DNA from: DATBLE01 sp963775695
Lineage (GTDB): Bacteria > Actinomycetota > Thermoleophilia > Gaiellales > Gaiellaceae
Reading direction: 5' to 3'
Length of the DNA stretch: 64,000 nucleotides
NCBI GenBank assembly: GCA_963775695.1
Contig: CAVZJU010000015.1
Span: forward strand, 1 to 64,000
The notes under the pieces were generated by a model that saw only the letters and a program-made list of their open reading frames with translations, was not told where the DNA came from and searched no databases. The position numbers and the translations under genes are program-made. Below are positions 17,401 through 24,220 of the stretch, one piece after another; the stretch's first letter is position 1; every line of letters begins with the position of its first letter.

Positions 17401-17604
17401 GAAGTAGCGCGTCATCACCTCGCGCAGCGATTCCGAGTCAAGCCGCTCGCCGAGGGTCGTCGACCCCTTGAGATCCGAGAAGACGACCGTGACCGTTTTT
17501 CGTACCTCCTGCGGCGGCAGTGCCACCACGAGCGGCGTCCCGCAGAAGCCGCAGAGCCGGAAACGGTCGGGATTCTCCTCGCCGCAACTGGGGCACAGCG
17601 CCAT
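14416..17604 (-). CDS. Class III nucleotidyl cyclase fused to AAA-type ATPase and TPR domains
   Basis: The 1062-residue regulator begins with a zinc ribbon (CPSCGEEN and CGFCG, residues 4-21). The class III cyclase domain follows (VTVVFSDLKGSTTLGERL near 38-56; EKYIGDAVMAVFG; VVVGDTVNVAARLEQ). After this come a STAND/AAA ATPase (VVAQAGVGKSRLIEE, Walker A near 262; a Walker-B-like LALRFDDIHWAEATLLDL) and about 400 residues of TPR-like helices. The family is common in Actinobacteria. The catalytic Asp in FSD and GDAVMA is kept, so cyclase activity is plausible. The ATG at 17604 is chosen because it places the zinc ribbon at the N-terminus. A longer frame upstream has no homology. Confidence 0.88.
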   Translation of the reverse strand: MALCPSCGEENPDRFRLCGFCGTPLVVALPPQEVRKTVTVVFSDLKGSTTLGERLDSESLREVMTRYFEEMRGALEEHGGRVEKYIGDAVMAVFGMPRTREDDALRAVRAAAEMKRRLAVLNDELETRWGVTLANRTGVNTGEVVAGDPTADQRLVVGDTVNVAARLEQAATENEVLVGEPTYRLVRNSVQVEAVEPLELKGKAERVPAYRLLAVEEVGTVPRRQLPLVGREAELATLVAEFDAAVAAGTCRIVTVVAQAGVGKSRLIEEFFDQIAPTATTLRGRCLPYGRGITFWPLVEIVREAATIVDEDAPDVARRKIASLGGDAAVTERVAAAVGLDDGDFPVPELFWGVRKLLESIASERPLALRFDDIHWAEATLLDLIAHLRTTIDGAPLLLLCATRPDLLERRDWREVSDATVELAPLGDEDASRVIEHVLGTVAVPDAVRRRIVEAAEGNPLFVEQLVSMLVDEQLLVLDEDGWRATSDLSEGLALPGSIEALLTERLELLGDDQRAVIEPASVIGLNFMRPALNELVVDAVRPEVNSHLTTLTQKQLIRPDRPTSADDFRFEHILIRDAAYNRVLKRTRANLHERFANWAEQVNRDRQRETEYEEILGYHLEQAFRYLFQLGPIDDHARTIGDRAATKLAATGRRAFERGDMAAAANLLERATALLEPLDPRRLALFPELGEALLQVGDFAHAESLLQDAVATAEVANERTLAANSELVRMLVVLLSGDSAGWEAAATKAAEDAIELCRRAGDDVGLARAWRLLAWMHGQAFRLEETARSLEQAIECARRAGDVRQERRASTQYALTVVYGPTPVDEGIRRCKEIAERVSGDRQAEAAMLCVLAQLEAMQYEFEGARELYTRARAMFEELGLHVDASTLSLSSAHVELLAGDPEAAERELRRGYDHLAALGERYLLSSVAGLLAEALVDAGRFEEAEDAALATEELADESDIDAQSLWRTTRAKILAQRGSLAEAEALAREAVELLAPTDGVVTKVAAITDLARILLLAGREEEARALIGEARAMAERKGSRVMVDRLDELAAEAAPARPVS

Positions 17605-17738
17605 ACACGGAGTGTACGAGGGCGCAGACGTTTGACAGGTGTGCGCCACTTGTAAGCATTCCATTTGCAGGCGTTTGGTCTTCTAGGCTGAAGATGAACG
17701 CTCTCGAAGACGTTCCACGACGGGTAAGGGGGGACCAC

Positions 17739-18839
17739 ATGCGCACTGCTGCCACGCCGACTCGCCGCTGGTTCCGACGGGTCGTTGTCGGAGGAGCCCT
17801 GGCGGGCGTCCTCGCGGTCGTCATCGTCGGCTCCGGCATCGCCGCGGCCAAGGCCAAGCCGACCAACAACACGGCGCCCAAGATCTTCGGCGCAGCCCGG
17901 ATTGGCCAGGTGCTGAGCGGCGACCGGGGCGACTGGACGAACGTGAACAGCTACGCCTATGCCTGGCTGCGCTGCAATGCCAACGGAAACGGGTGCGATC
18001 CGATCGGTGGGGCCAACGGCACGCAGTACACGCTCACGGGCTCCGACGACGGCCACAGGATTCGCTTCCGGGTGACCGCGAAGAACGGCGACGGGTCGAC
18101 CTCGGTGAATTCGGCGGCGACCGCCGTGGTGGTCGCGTCCGGGAAGCCGACCAACACGGCGGCGCCGGCCATCTCCGGCACCCCGCAGGAGGGCTCGACG
18201 CTGACCGGTAGCAACGGGACCTGGGCGAACTCCCCGACGAAGTTCGACTATGCCTGGTTGCGCTGCGACAACAAGGGGACCTCGTGCGCGACGATCAACG
18301 GGGCGAACAAGAACACGTATGTGATCACCTCGGGGGACGTCAATACCACGATCCGCTTCCGCGTGACAGCATCGAACTCGGCCGGCAACAACACCGCCAC
18401 GTCCAACCCGACCGCGGTGATCGGCAAGAACCGCGGGGCCGGCTGCCCGCCGGGCGGGAACCCCGACCAGGTGGCGAACATCAACGGGCCGGCGCGGCTG
18501 CTCGTCGACACGTTCCAGAGCAACCCGTCGGTCCTCTCGAAGGGGACGCAGACCCTGACCGTCAGGTTCCACATCACGTCCACCTGCGGTGGGCCGGTGC
18601 AGGGGGCGCTCGTCTATGCGACCGGCACGCCGTTCAACCAGTGGTCGATTCCACCTGAGGCGTCGAGCGCCTCCGACGGGTGGGCGACGCTGACCTTCCA
18701 GCGGCTCAGTGGCTTCCCGGTGAGCAGCAAGCAGCAGCTGGTCGCCATGTTCGTCCGGGCCCGGAAGGGCGGCGAGAACACGCTCGCCGGCATCTCGACA
18801 CGGCGACTGGTGTCGATCCGCGTCAACCTCAAGAGCTAG
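17739..18839 (+). CDS. Secreted protein with two Ig-like repeats, Thermoleophilia type
   Basis: The 366-residue protein has a signal peptide or anchor (RRVVVGGALAGVLAVVIVGS) and two repeats of about 90 residues. Each contains a GTW- or GDW-type turn, YAWLRCD or YAWLRCN with a second Cys, a TY(T/V)-type strand and IRFRVTA-N. This repeat is abundant in Gaiella and Solirubrobacter-type secreted proteins and is the best lineage marker here. A different C-terminal beta domain with CPPGG follows. The ATG at 17739 has an AAGGGGGGA ribosome-binding site. Probably cell-surface; function unknown. Confidence 0.8.
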   Translation: MRTAATPTRRWFRRVVVGGALAGVLAVVIVGSGIAAAKAKPTNNTAPKIFGAARIGQVLSGDRGDWTNVNSYAYAWLRCNANGNGCDPIGGANGTQYTLTGSDDGHRIRFRVTAKNGDGSTSVNSAATAVVVASGKPTNTAAPAISGTPQEGSTLTGSNGTWANSPTKFDYAWLRCDNKGTSCATINGANKNTYVITSGDVNTTIRFRVTASNSAGNNTATSNPTAVIGKNRGAGCPPGGNPDQVANINGPARLLVDTFQSNPSVLSKGTQTLTVRFHITSTCGGPVQGALVYATGTPFNQWSIPPEASSASDGWATLTFQRLSGFPVSSKQQLVAMFVRARKGGENTLAGISTRRLVSIRVNLKS

Positions 18840-18901
18840 CGCTCGGGGGTCAAGGGGCTGTGCGGCCGACCGTGTCGCACAGCCCCGCCTACCATGCAGG
18901 C

Positions 18902-19630
18902 GTGGCCGACACGATCGTGTTCATCCCCGCCTGGAACGAGGAGGAGATCCTCCCGTCGGTGCTCGCCGAGCTCCACGCCGGTCTGGCGGACGCCGATATC
19001 CTCGTCGTCGACGACGGCTCGACCGACGGTACCGCCGCGGTCGCGGAGGAGCACGGTGCGCAGGTGCTCTCGTTCGGCGAGAACCGCGGGCTGCGGGCCG
19101 GGATCGCCGCCGGCTACGGCTACGCGCACGAGCACGGCTATGCCTTCGCCGGCCGCGTCGACGCCGACGGCCAGCACCCGGTGGGCGAGCTCGTCCGCCT
19201 GCTCGCGATCGTGTGCGCCGGCGAGGCCGACGTCGCCGTCGGGTCGCGCTTTGTCAGCGGCGACGGGTACGAGCCGTACCGCTACGAGCCCAGCCCGAGC
19301 CGGCGGTTCGGGACGGCGGTGCTGCGGAGGGGGATGACGGCGGCGCTCGGGCAGCCCTTCCACGACGCGACCAGCGGAATGTACGCCGTCAACGCTCGCG
19401 CGATGCCGATCCTGGCCGAGCGGTACAAGAGCGGCGCGCCGGAGGTGGAGTCGTTGCTCCGGCTCCAGAAAGGCGGACTGACCGTGGTCGAGGTGCCGGT
19501 GGACATGCGCGAGCGCGCGAGCGGCGAGTCGAAGCTGCAGGGCAGGCGCGCCGTCCAGCTCGTCCTCACCGTCGCCGGGACACTCGTCGCCTACGGTCTG
19601 GTCCGGCGCCTGCGGGGCTCTTCACGGTGA
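18902..19630 (+). CDS. Family 2 glycosyltransferase
   Basis: The 242-residue GT-A enzyme shows FIPAWNEEEILPSVLAEL at the N-terminus, VVDDGSTDGTA (nucleotide-binding DDGS), FGENRGLRAGIAAGY, and VDADGQH (DxD metal motif, near 90). ATSGMYAVNARAM follows. It resembles dolichol-phosphate-mannose-synthase-like enzymes without extra membrane domains; only the C-terminus is mildly hydrophobic. It starts at GTG 18902 and its stop overlaps the next GTG (GTGA), so the two genes are coupled. It would add a sugar from a nucleotide donor to a lipid or cell-surface acceptor. Confidence 0.85.
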   Translation: MADTIVFIPAWNEEEILPSVLAELHAGLADADILVVDDGSTDGTAAVAEEHGAQVLSFGENRGLRAGIAAGYGYAHEHGYAFAGRVDADGQHPVGELVRLLAIVCAGEADVAVGSRFVSGDGYEPYRYEPSPSRRFGTAVLRRGMTAALGQPFHDATSGMYAVNARAMPILAERYKSGAPEVESLLRLQKGGLTVVEVPVDMRERASGESKLQGRRAVQLVLTVAGTLVAYGLVRRLRGSSR

Positions 19631-20244
19631 GTTGCCCGCGCCTGATCGCGGTCTGCGGCTACTCGGAAGGAACGGGTGAGGGGCTGCACGAGATCTGCAC
19701 GCGGCGCCTGCGCCGGGCAGAGCGCGAGGCTCGCGCGGACGATGTCGTGCTCCTGACCGGCTGGGCGCGGGGCAGGAGCGCGGCCTCCGAGGCCGAGCTG
19801 ATGGCCCGGTCGTGGGCCGCGCCGTGCCGGCGGGTCGTCATCGACTCCGACGCCCGCTCGACCTACGCGAACGTGGCCGCCGCCGCGTCGGTCGCACGCG
19901 CAGTGCGGGCGAGGCAGGTCGTCCTGGTCACGTCCGCCTGGCACGCCGGTCGGGCGGCGGCGCTGCTCCGCGCCGCGCTGCGGGGCTCGGGCGCGACGGT
20001 CGAGCTCGCGACCACGGATGAGCCGCCCTCGCTCCGGGCGCGCTTCCGCGAGCTTGTCTGCTGGTCGCTCGTACCTCTCGTCGCAGTCGCGGGACGAGCT
20101 CAGCTCTTGACCGGGTGGTCGGGGTGCTCGGGGTGGTCCGGATGCTCGGGGTGGTCCGTGCTCGACGCCGACGGCGTTGCATCGGCGGACGGGGCCGACG
20201 GGTCGACCGTCGCGCCGCCACTCGGCGGGCCGTGCTCGTCGTGA
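19627..20244 (+). CDS. DUF218/YdcF-like protein
   Basis: A 205-residue protein with the DUF218 pattern: DDVVLLTGWARGRSAASEAELM, VVIDSDARSTYANVAAAA and QVVLVTSAWHAGRA. YdcF/SanA-type proteins are linked to envelope metabolism, and it is translationally coupled to a glycosyltransferase. The last 50 residues, including the repeat GWSGCSGWSGCSGW, lie antisense to the C-terminus of the sigma-factor gene on the other strand. The two genes thus overlap tail to tail by 145 bases. The true C-terminus may be shorter in one of them. Confidence 0.65.
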   Translation: MSCPRLIAVCGYSEGTGEGLHEICTRRLRRAEREARADDVVLLTGWARGRSAASEAELMARSWAAPCRRVVIDSDARSTYANVAAAASVARAVRARQVVLVTSAWHAGRAAALLRAALRGSGATVELATTDEPPSLRARFRELVCWSLVPLVAVAGRAQLLTGWSGCSGWSGCSGWSVLDADGVASADGADGSTVAPPLGGPCSS

Positions 20245-21452
20245 CCACGTGCCAATCCGGGGGCGCTGGCGGCCGGCGACGCCGGTCCCGTCCTGGTGGG
20301 ACGATGGCGGGCCTTCCCGGGAGCCGGCGTCGCCCGCACGGACTTCTGCTCGTCGGGATGCCTGGTCGACGCCTTTGCGGACGGCCTGCCGTGGCCTAGG
20401 CGCCTGTCTGCGCCTCCCCTGCCGGTCGAGACGTGCACCGAGCCGCCCTGGCCTCGCGTCGAGTGGTCCGCGCCTCGCGAAGATGATGCCGCGGCGGGCA
20501 CGGGCTCGTGCGCGGGCCGGCCGGCTGCGGCCGCGGGGACGGAACGGGCTCGGTGCGCATCAGGCGGAGACGAAGACGTGCGAGGACGCTTGGAAACGAC
20601 CGGCACGGCGATCACCGGCGCCGACAGCCGGGCCGCCGAGTCCTCGACCACCGACCGGCTGACGACCGCCGCCGCTCTCGCCCCGGGGAGCACCTCCGGA
20701 GCCGCCGCGACCCGCGTCGGAACAGAACGCGGCCGGGACTGCGTCTCGACCTCGTGCTCGACAGCGACCACTGCACCCGCGGTCAACCCGACCGCGACGG
20801 CTCCGCAGCCGACCTTCGCGACCAGCGGCATCGCAGCGACCTTGATCGCCGGCCCGCGCGCGACCAGCTGGGCGGTCGCGTTCCAGATCTCCGGTAGCGG
20901 CAGAACGGCGTAACCGCGCCGGAACGCCGAACGGAGGGTCCTCCGGGCACGGAACAGCAACGACCCGATCGCAGACTCGGACACTCCGATCGCAGCCGCA
21001 ACCTCCCCGTAGGGCAGGCCGCAGAACTCGTGGAGGAGGAGGGCGTCGCGCTGCTGCGTCGGAAGCTCCTCGATCGACCGGCTGAGCGCGCGGAGCTCCT
21101 CGCCGGCGATCACCGCAGCAAGCGTGTCCGGTGCATCGGACCGGCCGTTCCGCCCGTGTTCGGCCAGCGGCTCGCGCATCCGGGCGCGAATCCGGTCGAG
21201 GCACTCGTTGCGGGCGATTGCCGCGAGCCACACGTCCGCCCGCCGCGGCTCGCTCCCGGCCAGCAGGGAGCGATACGCGGAGACGAATGTCTGCTGCATG
21301 GCGTCCTCTGCCTCGGCCGCGTCGGAAAGTAGGCGCCGGCAGACGGCAAGCACCAGCTTCGAGTGCTGCAGGAAGAGCTCGGTGGCAAACGCCGCCGTGT
21401 CGTTCTCGGCCGGGTGCCCCCGCGCCAGGGCCGAGTCAGCGCTGAGCGTCAC
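20100..21452 (-). CDS. ECF-type RNA polymerase sigma factor with membrane segment and long tail
   Basis: Residues 25-180 form a sigma-70 family core: region 2 (LVLAVCRRLLSDAAEAEDAM, TFVSAYRSLL, IARNECLDRIR) and region 4 (LPTQQRDALLLHEF, GEVAAAIGVSESAIGSLL). A hydrophobic stretch (about 205-230, MPLVAKVGCGAVAVGLTAGA) looks like a membrane span. About 220 residues of low-complexity Ser/Pro/Arg/His sequence follow, ending in HPEHPDHPEHPDHP. A sigma factor with a C-terminal membrane anchor and an extracytoplasmic tail suggests self-regulation by membrane tethering, which is inference. No separate anti-sigma gene is adjacent. GTG start at 21452. Confidence 0.8.
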   Translation of the reverse strand: MTLSADSALARGHPAENDTAAFATELFLQHSKLVLAVCRRLLSDAAEAEDAMQQTFVSAYRSLLAGSEPRRADVWLAAIARNECLDRIRARMREPLAEHGRNGRSDAPDTLAAVIAGEELRALSRSIEELPTQQRDALLLHEFCGLPYGEVAAAIGVSESAIGSLLFRARRTLRSAFRRGYAVLPLPEIWNATAQLVARGPAIKVAAMPLVAKVGCGAVAVGLTAGAVVAVEHEVETQSRPRSVPTRVAAAPEVLPGARAAAVVSRSVVEDSAARLSAPVIAVPVVSKRPRTSSSPPDAHRARSVPAAAAGRPAHEPVPAAASSSRGADHSTRGQGGSVHVSTGRGGADRRLGHGRPSAKASTRHPDEQKSVRATPAPGKARHRPTRTGPASPAASAPGLARGHDEHGPPSGGATVDPSAPSADATPSASSTDHPEHPDHPEHPDHPVKS

Positions 21453-21472
21453 TGCATGGACATGATGCCGGG

Positions 21473-22819
21473 TCAGCCGGCAAGCGCATGCCCCGTCCGG
21501 GTGATGTCTCCGTCACCGGTAAGGGCGCGTCGCTGCGGCCAGACCAGGACAGCGAGCAGCGCTACGAGCACGAGATCGCGCGACAGCACGAGCCAGGAGG
21601 CGCGGGCGTCGAGCTCGTAGACCAGATCGAGGTAGCGGTACGGAAACCAGAGTTGGGTCAGGAGCATGGAGACGACGAGCAAGGCGCCGGCGACCACGCC
21701 TCGACGGCCGCGGACGAGCGGTACGAGAGGCAGCAGCCAGACCAGATACTGGGGAGAGAGGACCTTGCCGAAGCCGATGAATGCGCAGACACATGCAGCG
21801 CAGGTGCGCACCAGGCGCTCGCGGTCGGCGGGGCCGCGGAGGAAGCTGACCCAGACGACGACGATGACGAGCGCCTGGAGAACGGCCTCGCCGAGCGCGA
21901 GCTTGTCGGGGGCGGAACCGACGAGGTTGTTCGAGCCGTGGCTCACATCCATCGTCAGTGCCATCCCCGACACCTGGTGGACCGCGAGGAGAATCGAAGC
22001 GCCGAGGCTCTCTATCTGCAGAGGCCGGCTGGCCTGACCGGCGATGCTCGACCACACTCCGTGCGGGCTCAGGATGAGGAACGGCGCGTAGCAGGCGACC
22101 GCCACTGCAAGAAAGCACAGACCGCAGAGCAACGTCTGCCGACGGTCGTTCCGGCGCCAGACGTATACGAGCATCGGCGGGAGGAGAAGTGCCGGGAAGA
22201 GCTTGGCCGCGAAGGCCAGGCCGAGCACCGCGAAGGCCGACCGCCTCCGTTCGTACAGAAGCAGGGCGAGCGCCCCGACCGTCAGCGTGGCAGGCCAGAG
22301 GTCGAAGCGCGAGAGGATGACGGGACCGACCGCGAGCGCACCGAGGCCCGCGAGGCCGACGGCGCCCGCCAGCGCCACCCCTCGGCGTCCGAGCCGCACG
22401 AGGATGAGCGTCACCGCCGCGACGGCCAGTACCCCGAAGAGCCCCATCAGCGTTTCGAACACCCGTGTGTAGGTGCCGAAATGACCCTGGCCCGAGAGGG
22501 CGGACGGGAGGATGAACACGGGCAGGGCGCCGGGTGGATACTCGACGGCGAAGTCGCGGTACGGGATCTCGCCGCGAAGGGTCGCGTCGCCGTAGCTCTC
22601 GTAGATCGGCGTGTCGAGCAGCAGCCGGTGCGTGTAGAAGCCGTAGTGGAGCGTCCCCCAGGCCGCCAGGAACGTCGCGACGCCGAGCGCGACGACGAAC
22701 GCGGTCCGGCCGCGTAGGTCATGGAGCGCTCCCCCTGTCCCGACCGGCAGGGGGAGCGCTACGTCCCGCGGATGTTCACCCGCGACAGCGGCCTCAGTGC
22801 TTGCCGTTGCCGCCGCCAC
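21473..22819 (-). CDS. Polytopic membrane glycosyltransferase (GT87/DUF2029-like)
   Basis: A protein of about 448 residues with roughly ten membrane segments. After the first span comes DTPIYESYGDATLRGEIPYRDF, then VEYPPGALPVF, an aromatic/Pro loop typical of GT-C mannosyltransferases that use polyprenyl-phosphate sugars, with the acidic motif D/E in loop 1. SRFDLWPA and FAAKLFPALLLPP also fit GT87. The start is uncertain: the only good in-frame initiator is GTG at 22819 (or 22882), which overlaps the upstream secreted-protein gene. A 13-bp hairpin lies inside the predicted leader, before the first span. It probably decorates the envelope together with the nearby glycosyltransferase. Confidence 0.7.
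   Translation of the reverse strand: MAAATASTEAAVAGEHPRDVALPLPVGTGGALHDLRGRTAFVVALGVATFLAAWGTLHYGFYTHRLLLDTPIYESYGDATLRGEIPYRDFAVEYPPGALPVFILPSALSGQGHFGTYTRVFETLMGLFGVLAVAAVTLILVRLGRRGVALAGAVGLAGLGALAVGPVILSRFDLWPATLTVGALALLLYERRRSAFAVLGLAFAAKLFPALLLPPMLVYVWRRNDRRQTLLCGLCFLAVAVACYAPFLILSPHGVWSSIAGQASRPLQIESLGASILLAVHQVSGMALTMDVSHGSNNLVGSAPDKLALGEAVLQALVIVVVWVSFLRGPADRERLVRTCAACVCAFIGFGKVLSPQYLVWLLPLVPLVRGRRGVVAGALLVVSMLLTQLWFPYRYLDLVYELDARASWLVLSRDLVLVALLAVLVWPQRRALTGDGDITRTGHALAG
22725..22760. terminator. 13-bp perfect hairpin downstream of a secreted-protein gene
   Basis: AGCGCTCCCCCTG pairs perfectly with CAGGGGGAGCGCT around a 10-base loop. It lies 34 bases after the stop of the minus-strand gene at 22794. 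It has no T-run, so it is a GC-type terminator or an attenuator ahead of the GT87-like gene. Confidence 0.5.
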
Positions 22820-23243
22820 CGTTGCCGTTGCCGTGCTCTCCCCCGTTACCGTGGCTGTCGCCGCTCGCGCCGTGGGCGCCACTGTTGCCGTGAGCGGTCG
22901 AGGTGCTCTGGGCGGTGGTGCCGGTGGTGGTGGTCGTCGCCGTGTGCTTGGCGGCTCCTCTGCCGTGCTTCTTCATCGCCGCGATAGTGGCGACGGTGCA
23001 CGGACCGAGGACGTCGCCGTGTTTCAGGTGCGCACGGACCGCCGGTACGGCGACCGTGATCGTGTGGAAGGGGTGCTTCTTCGAGCCGGTGCGGTGGCAG
23101 AGGGTGACCTTGCCGCCGGTGGTCGTGGTCAAGCCGGTCGTGGTGCCGTGGCCGAGACCACCGCCGCTGGCGATCGACACCGCCGCGAACCCTCCGGCGG
23201 CGAGAAGCGCAATGACGGCGACCGGTGTGGCAAGACGGCGCAT
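22794..23243 (-). CDS. Small secreted protein with Gly/Asn/His-rich tail
   Basis: The 149-residue protein has a signal peptide (RRLATPVAVIALLAAGGFAAV), then a compact domain KVTLCHRTGSKKHPFHTITVAVPAVRAHLKHGDVLGPC holding two cysteines and several histidines, shown here only in part by motif. A low-complexity Thr, then Gly/Asn/His tail follows. The CHRTGS...H.HGD..G.C pattern recurs in secreted actinobacterial proteins and may bind metal. The ATG at 23243 has an AAAGGAG ribosome-binding site 6 bases upstream. The 176 bases between it and 23420 hold no gene. Confidence 0.7.
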   Translation of the reverse strand: MRRLATPVAVIALLAAGGFAAVSIASGGGLGHGTTTGLTTTTGGKVTLCHRTGSKKHPFHTITVAVPAVRAHLKHGDVLGPCTVATIAAMKKHGRGAAKHTATTTTTGTTAQSTSTAHGNSGAHGASGDSHGNGGEHGNGNGGGGNGKH

Positions 23244-23419
23244 GTCGACTCCTTTCGGCTGCTGGGCGGTCGAATTCGTCATCGGCACGAAGCGGCGAGG
23301 ACCTGATTGCTCGTCTCGGTCCCCTCGCGGCGTGCCAGATTCGTGTGCTCTACTGGGATGACGGCCGGCGGGCGGGAAGTTCGCGCCGTGTCTTCGTTAA
23401 GTTTTTGTAAGGAACCGGC

Positions 23420-24220
23420 TCAGAGCCAGTCGAACACCTCGGCGATCCCGCCGACGACGGCGTCCGGCCGACGTCGCTCCGGGATCGCGTCCAGGTCTGG
23501 ACTGCCGCTGATCCCGCTGGCGACGAGGACCGTTCGGGCGCCGCCGAGCCGGCCCAGCGCGACGTCCATCGTCAGGTCGTCGCCGATCACGGCGATCTCG
23601 CTTCCGCGGACGCCGACCTGCTCCTCGACCGTCTGCATCGCCGCCCGCGAAGGCTTCCCCACGATCGCGGGACGGGTGCTGCTCGCCTTCGCGAGCGCGG
23701 CGGTGGTCATCGCGCCCCGGCTGAGGATCGGGCCGTCCGCGCCGGCATACGCGGGCGCGTAGCTCGCGGTCAGGAGCCGGGCGCCGGCGATGATCGCTCG
23801 CGCCGCGCGCTCGAGTAGCGCGAAGTCGACGGTATCGGCGTGCGCGACGAAGACAGCGTCGACGGCCCCGTCGTCGCCCGCGAGCGACATGCCCTCCGCC
23901 TCGAGGAAGCGGCGCGCCGGCTCGGTTGCGAACGCCAGCACCGGGCCTTCGAGCCGGCGCATGCGCAGGTGCGCCTGGACGCTCCGGAGCGGGGTGAGCA
24001 TCTCCTCGTCGGCGATGTCCAGTCCGGCGGCGCGCAACCCCTCTGCGAACCAGGCGGGCGATTCGTGGCTTCCGTTCGTGAAGATCGCAAGCCTCCGCCC
24101 CGTGCCCCTGATCCTCGCCAGCACCTCGCGCGCGCCGGGCTGCACGTGCACTTCGTCGCCCGCCCGGTGGACGAGCGTGCCGTCGACGTCGAGGACGATC
24201 GCCTTGACGCCGTCAAGCAC
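23420..24220 (-). CDS. HAD-superfamily phosphatase, NagD/phosphoglycolate-phosphatase type
   Basis: A 266-residue class IIA HAD enzyme: VLDVDGTLVHRAGDEV (nucleophile Asp near 11), FTNGSHESPAWFAEGLRAAG (TNG motif II), then IVGKPSRAAMQTVEEQV (motif III) and VIGDDLTMDVALGRLGGART (motif IV). It would dephosphorylate a small phosphorylated metabolite. Its GTG start lies 8 bases inside the end of the carboxyltransferase gene upstream, so it is co-translated with the carboxyltransferase and the PEP-utilising protein. A phosphatase after a phosphotransferase and a carboxyltransferase recalls the phenylphosphate carboxylase system, which has a HAD subunit. That parallel is inference. Confidence 0.85.
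   Translation of the reverse strand: MLDGVKAIVLDVDGTLVHRAGDEVHVQPGAREVLARIRGTGRRLAIFTNGSHESPAWFAEGLRAAGLDIADEEMLTPLRSVQAHLRMRRLEGPVLAFATEPARRFLEAEGMSLAGDDGAVDAVFVAHADTVDFALLERAARAIIAGARLLTASYAPAYAGADGPILSRGAMTTAALAKASSTRPAIVGKPSRAAMQTVEEQVGVRGSEIAVIGDDLTMDVALGRLGGARTVLVASGISGSPDLDAIPERRRPDAVVGGIAEVFDWL

Noticed and set aside
20105..20160. Short repeats as a CRISPR array
   Set aside because: The repeats are 9-18 bases, contiguous, without spacers, and encode simple peptide repeats.
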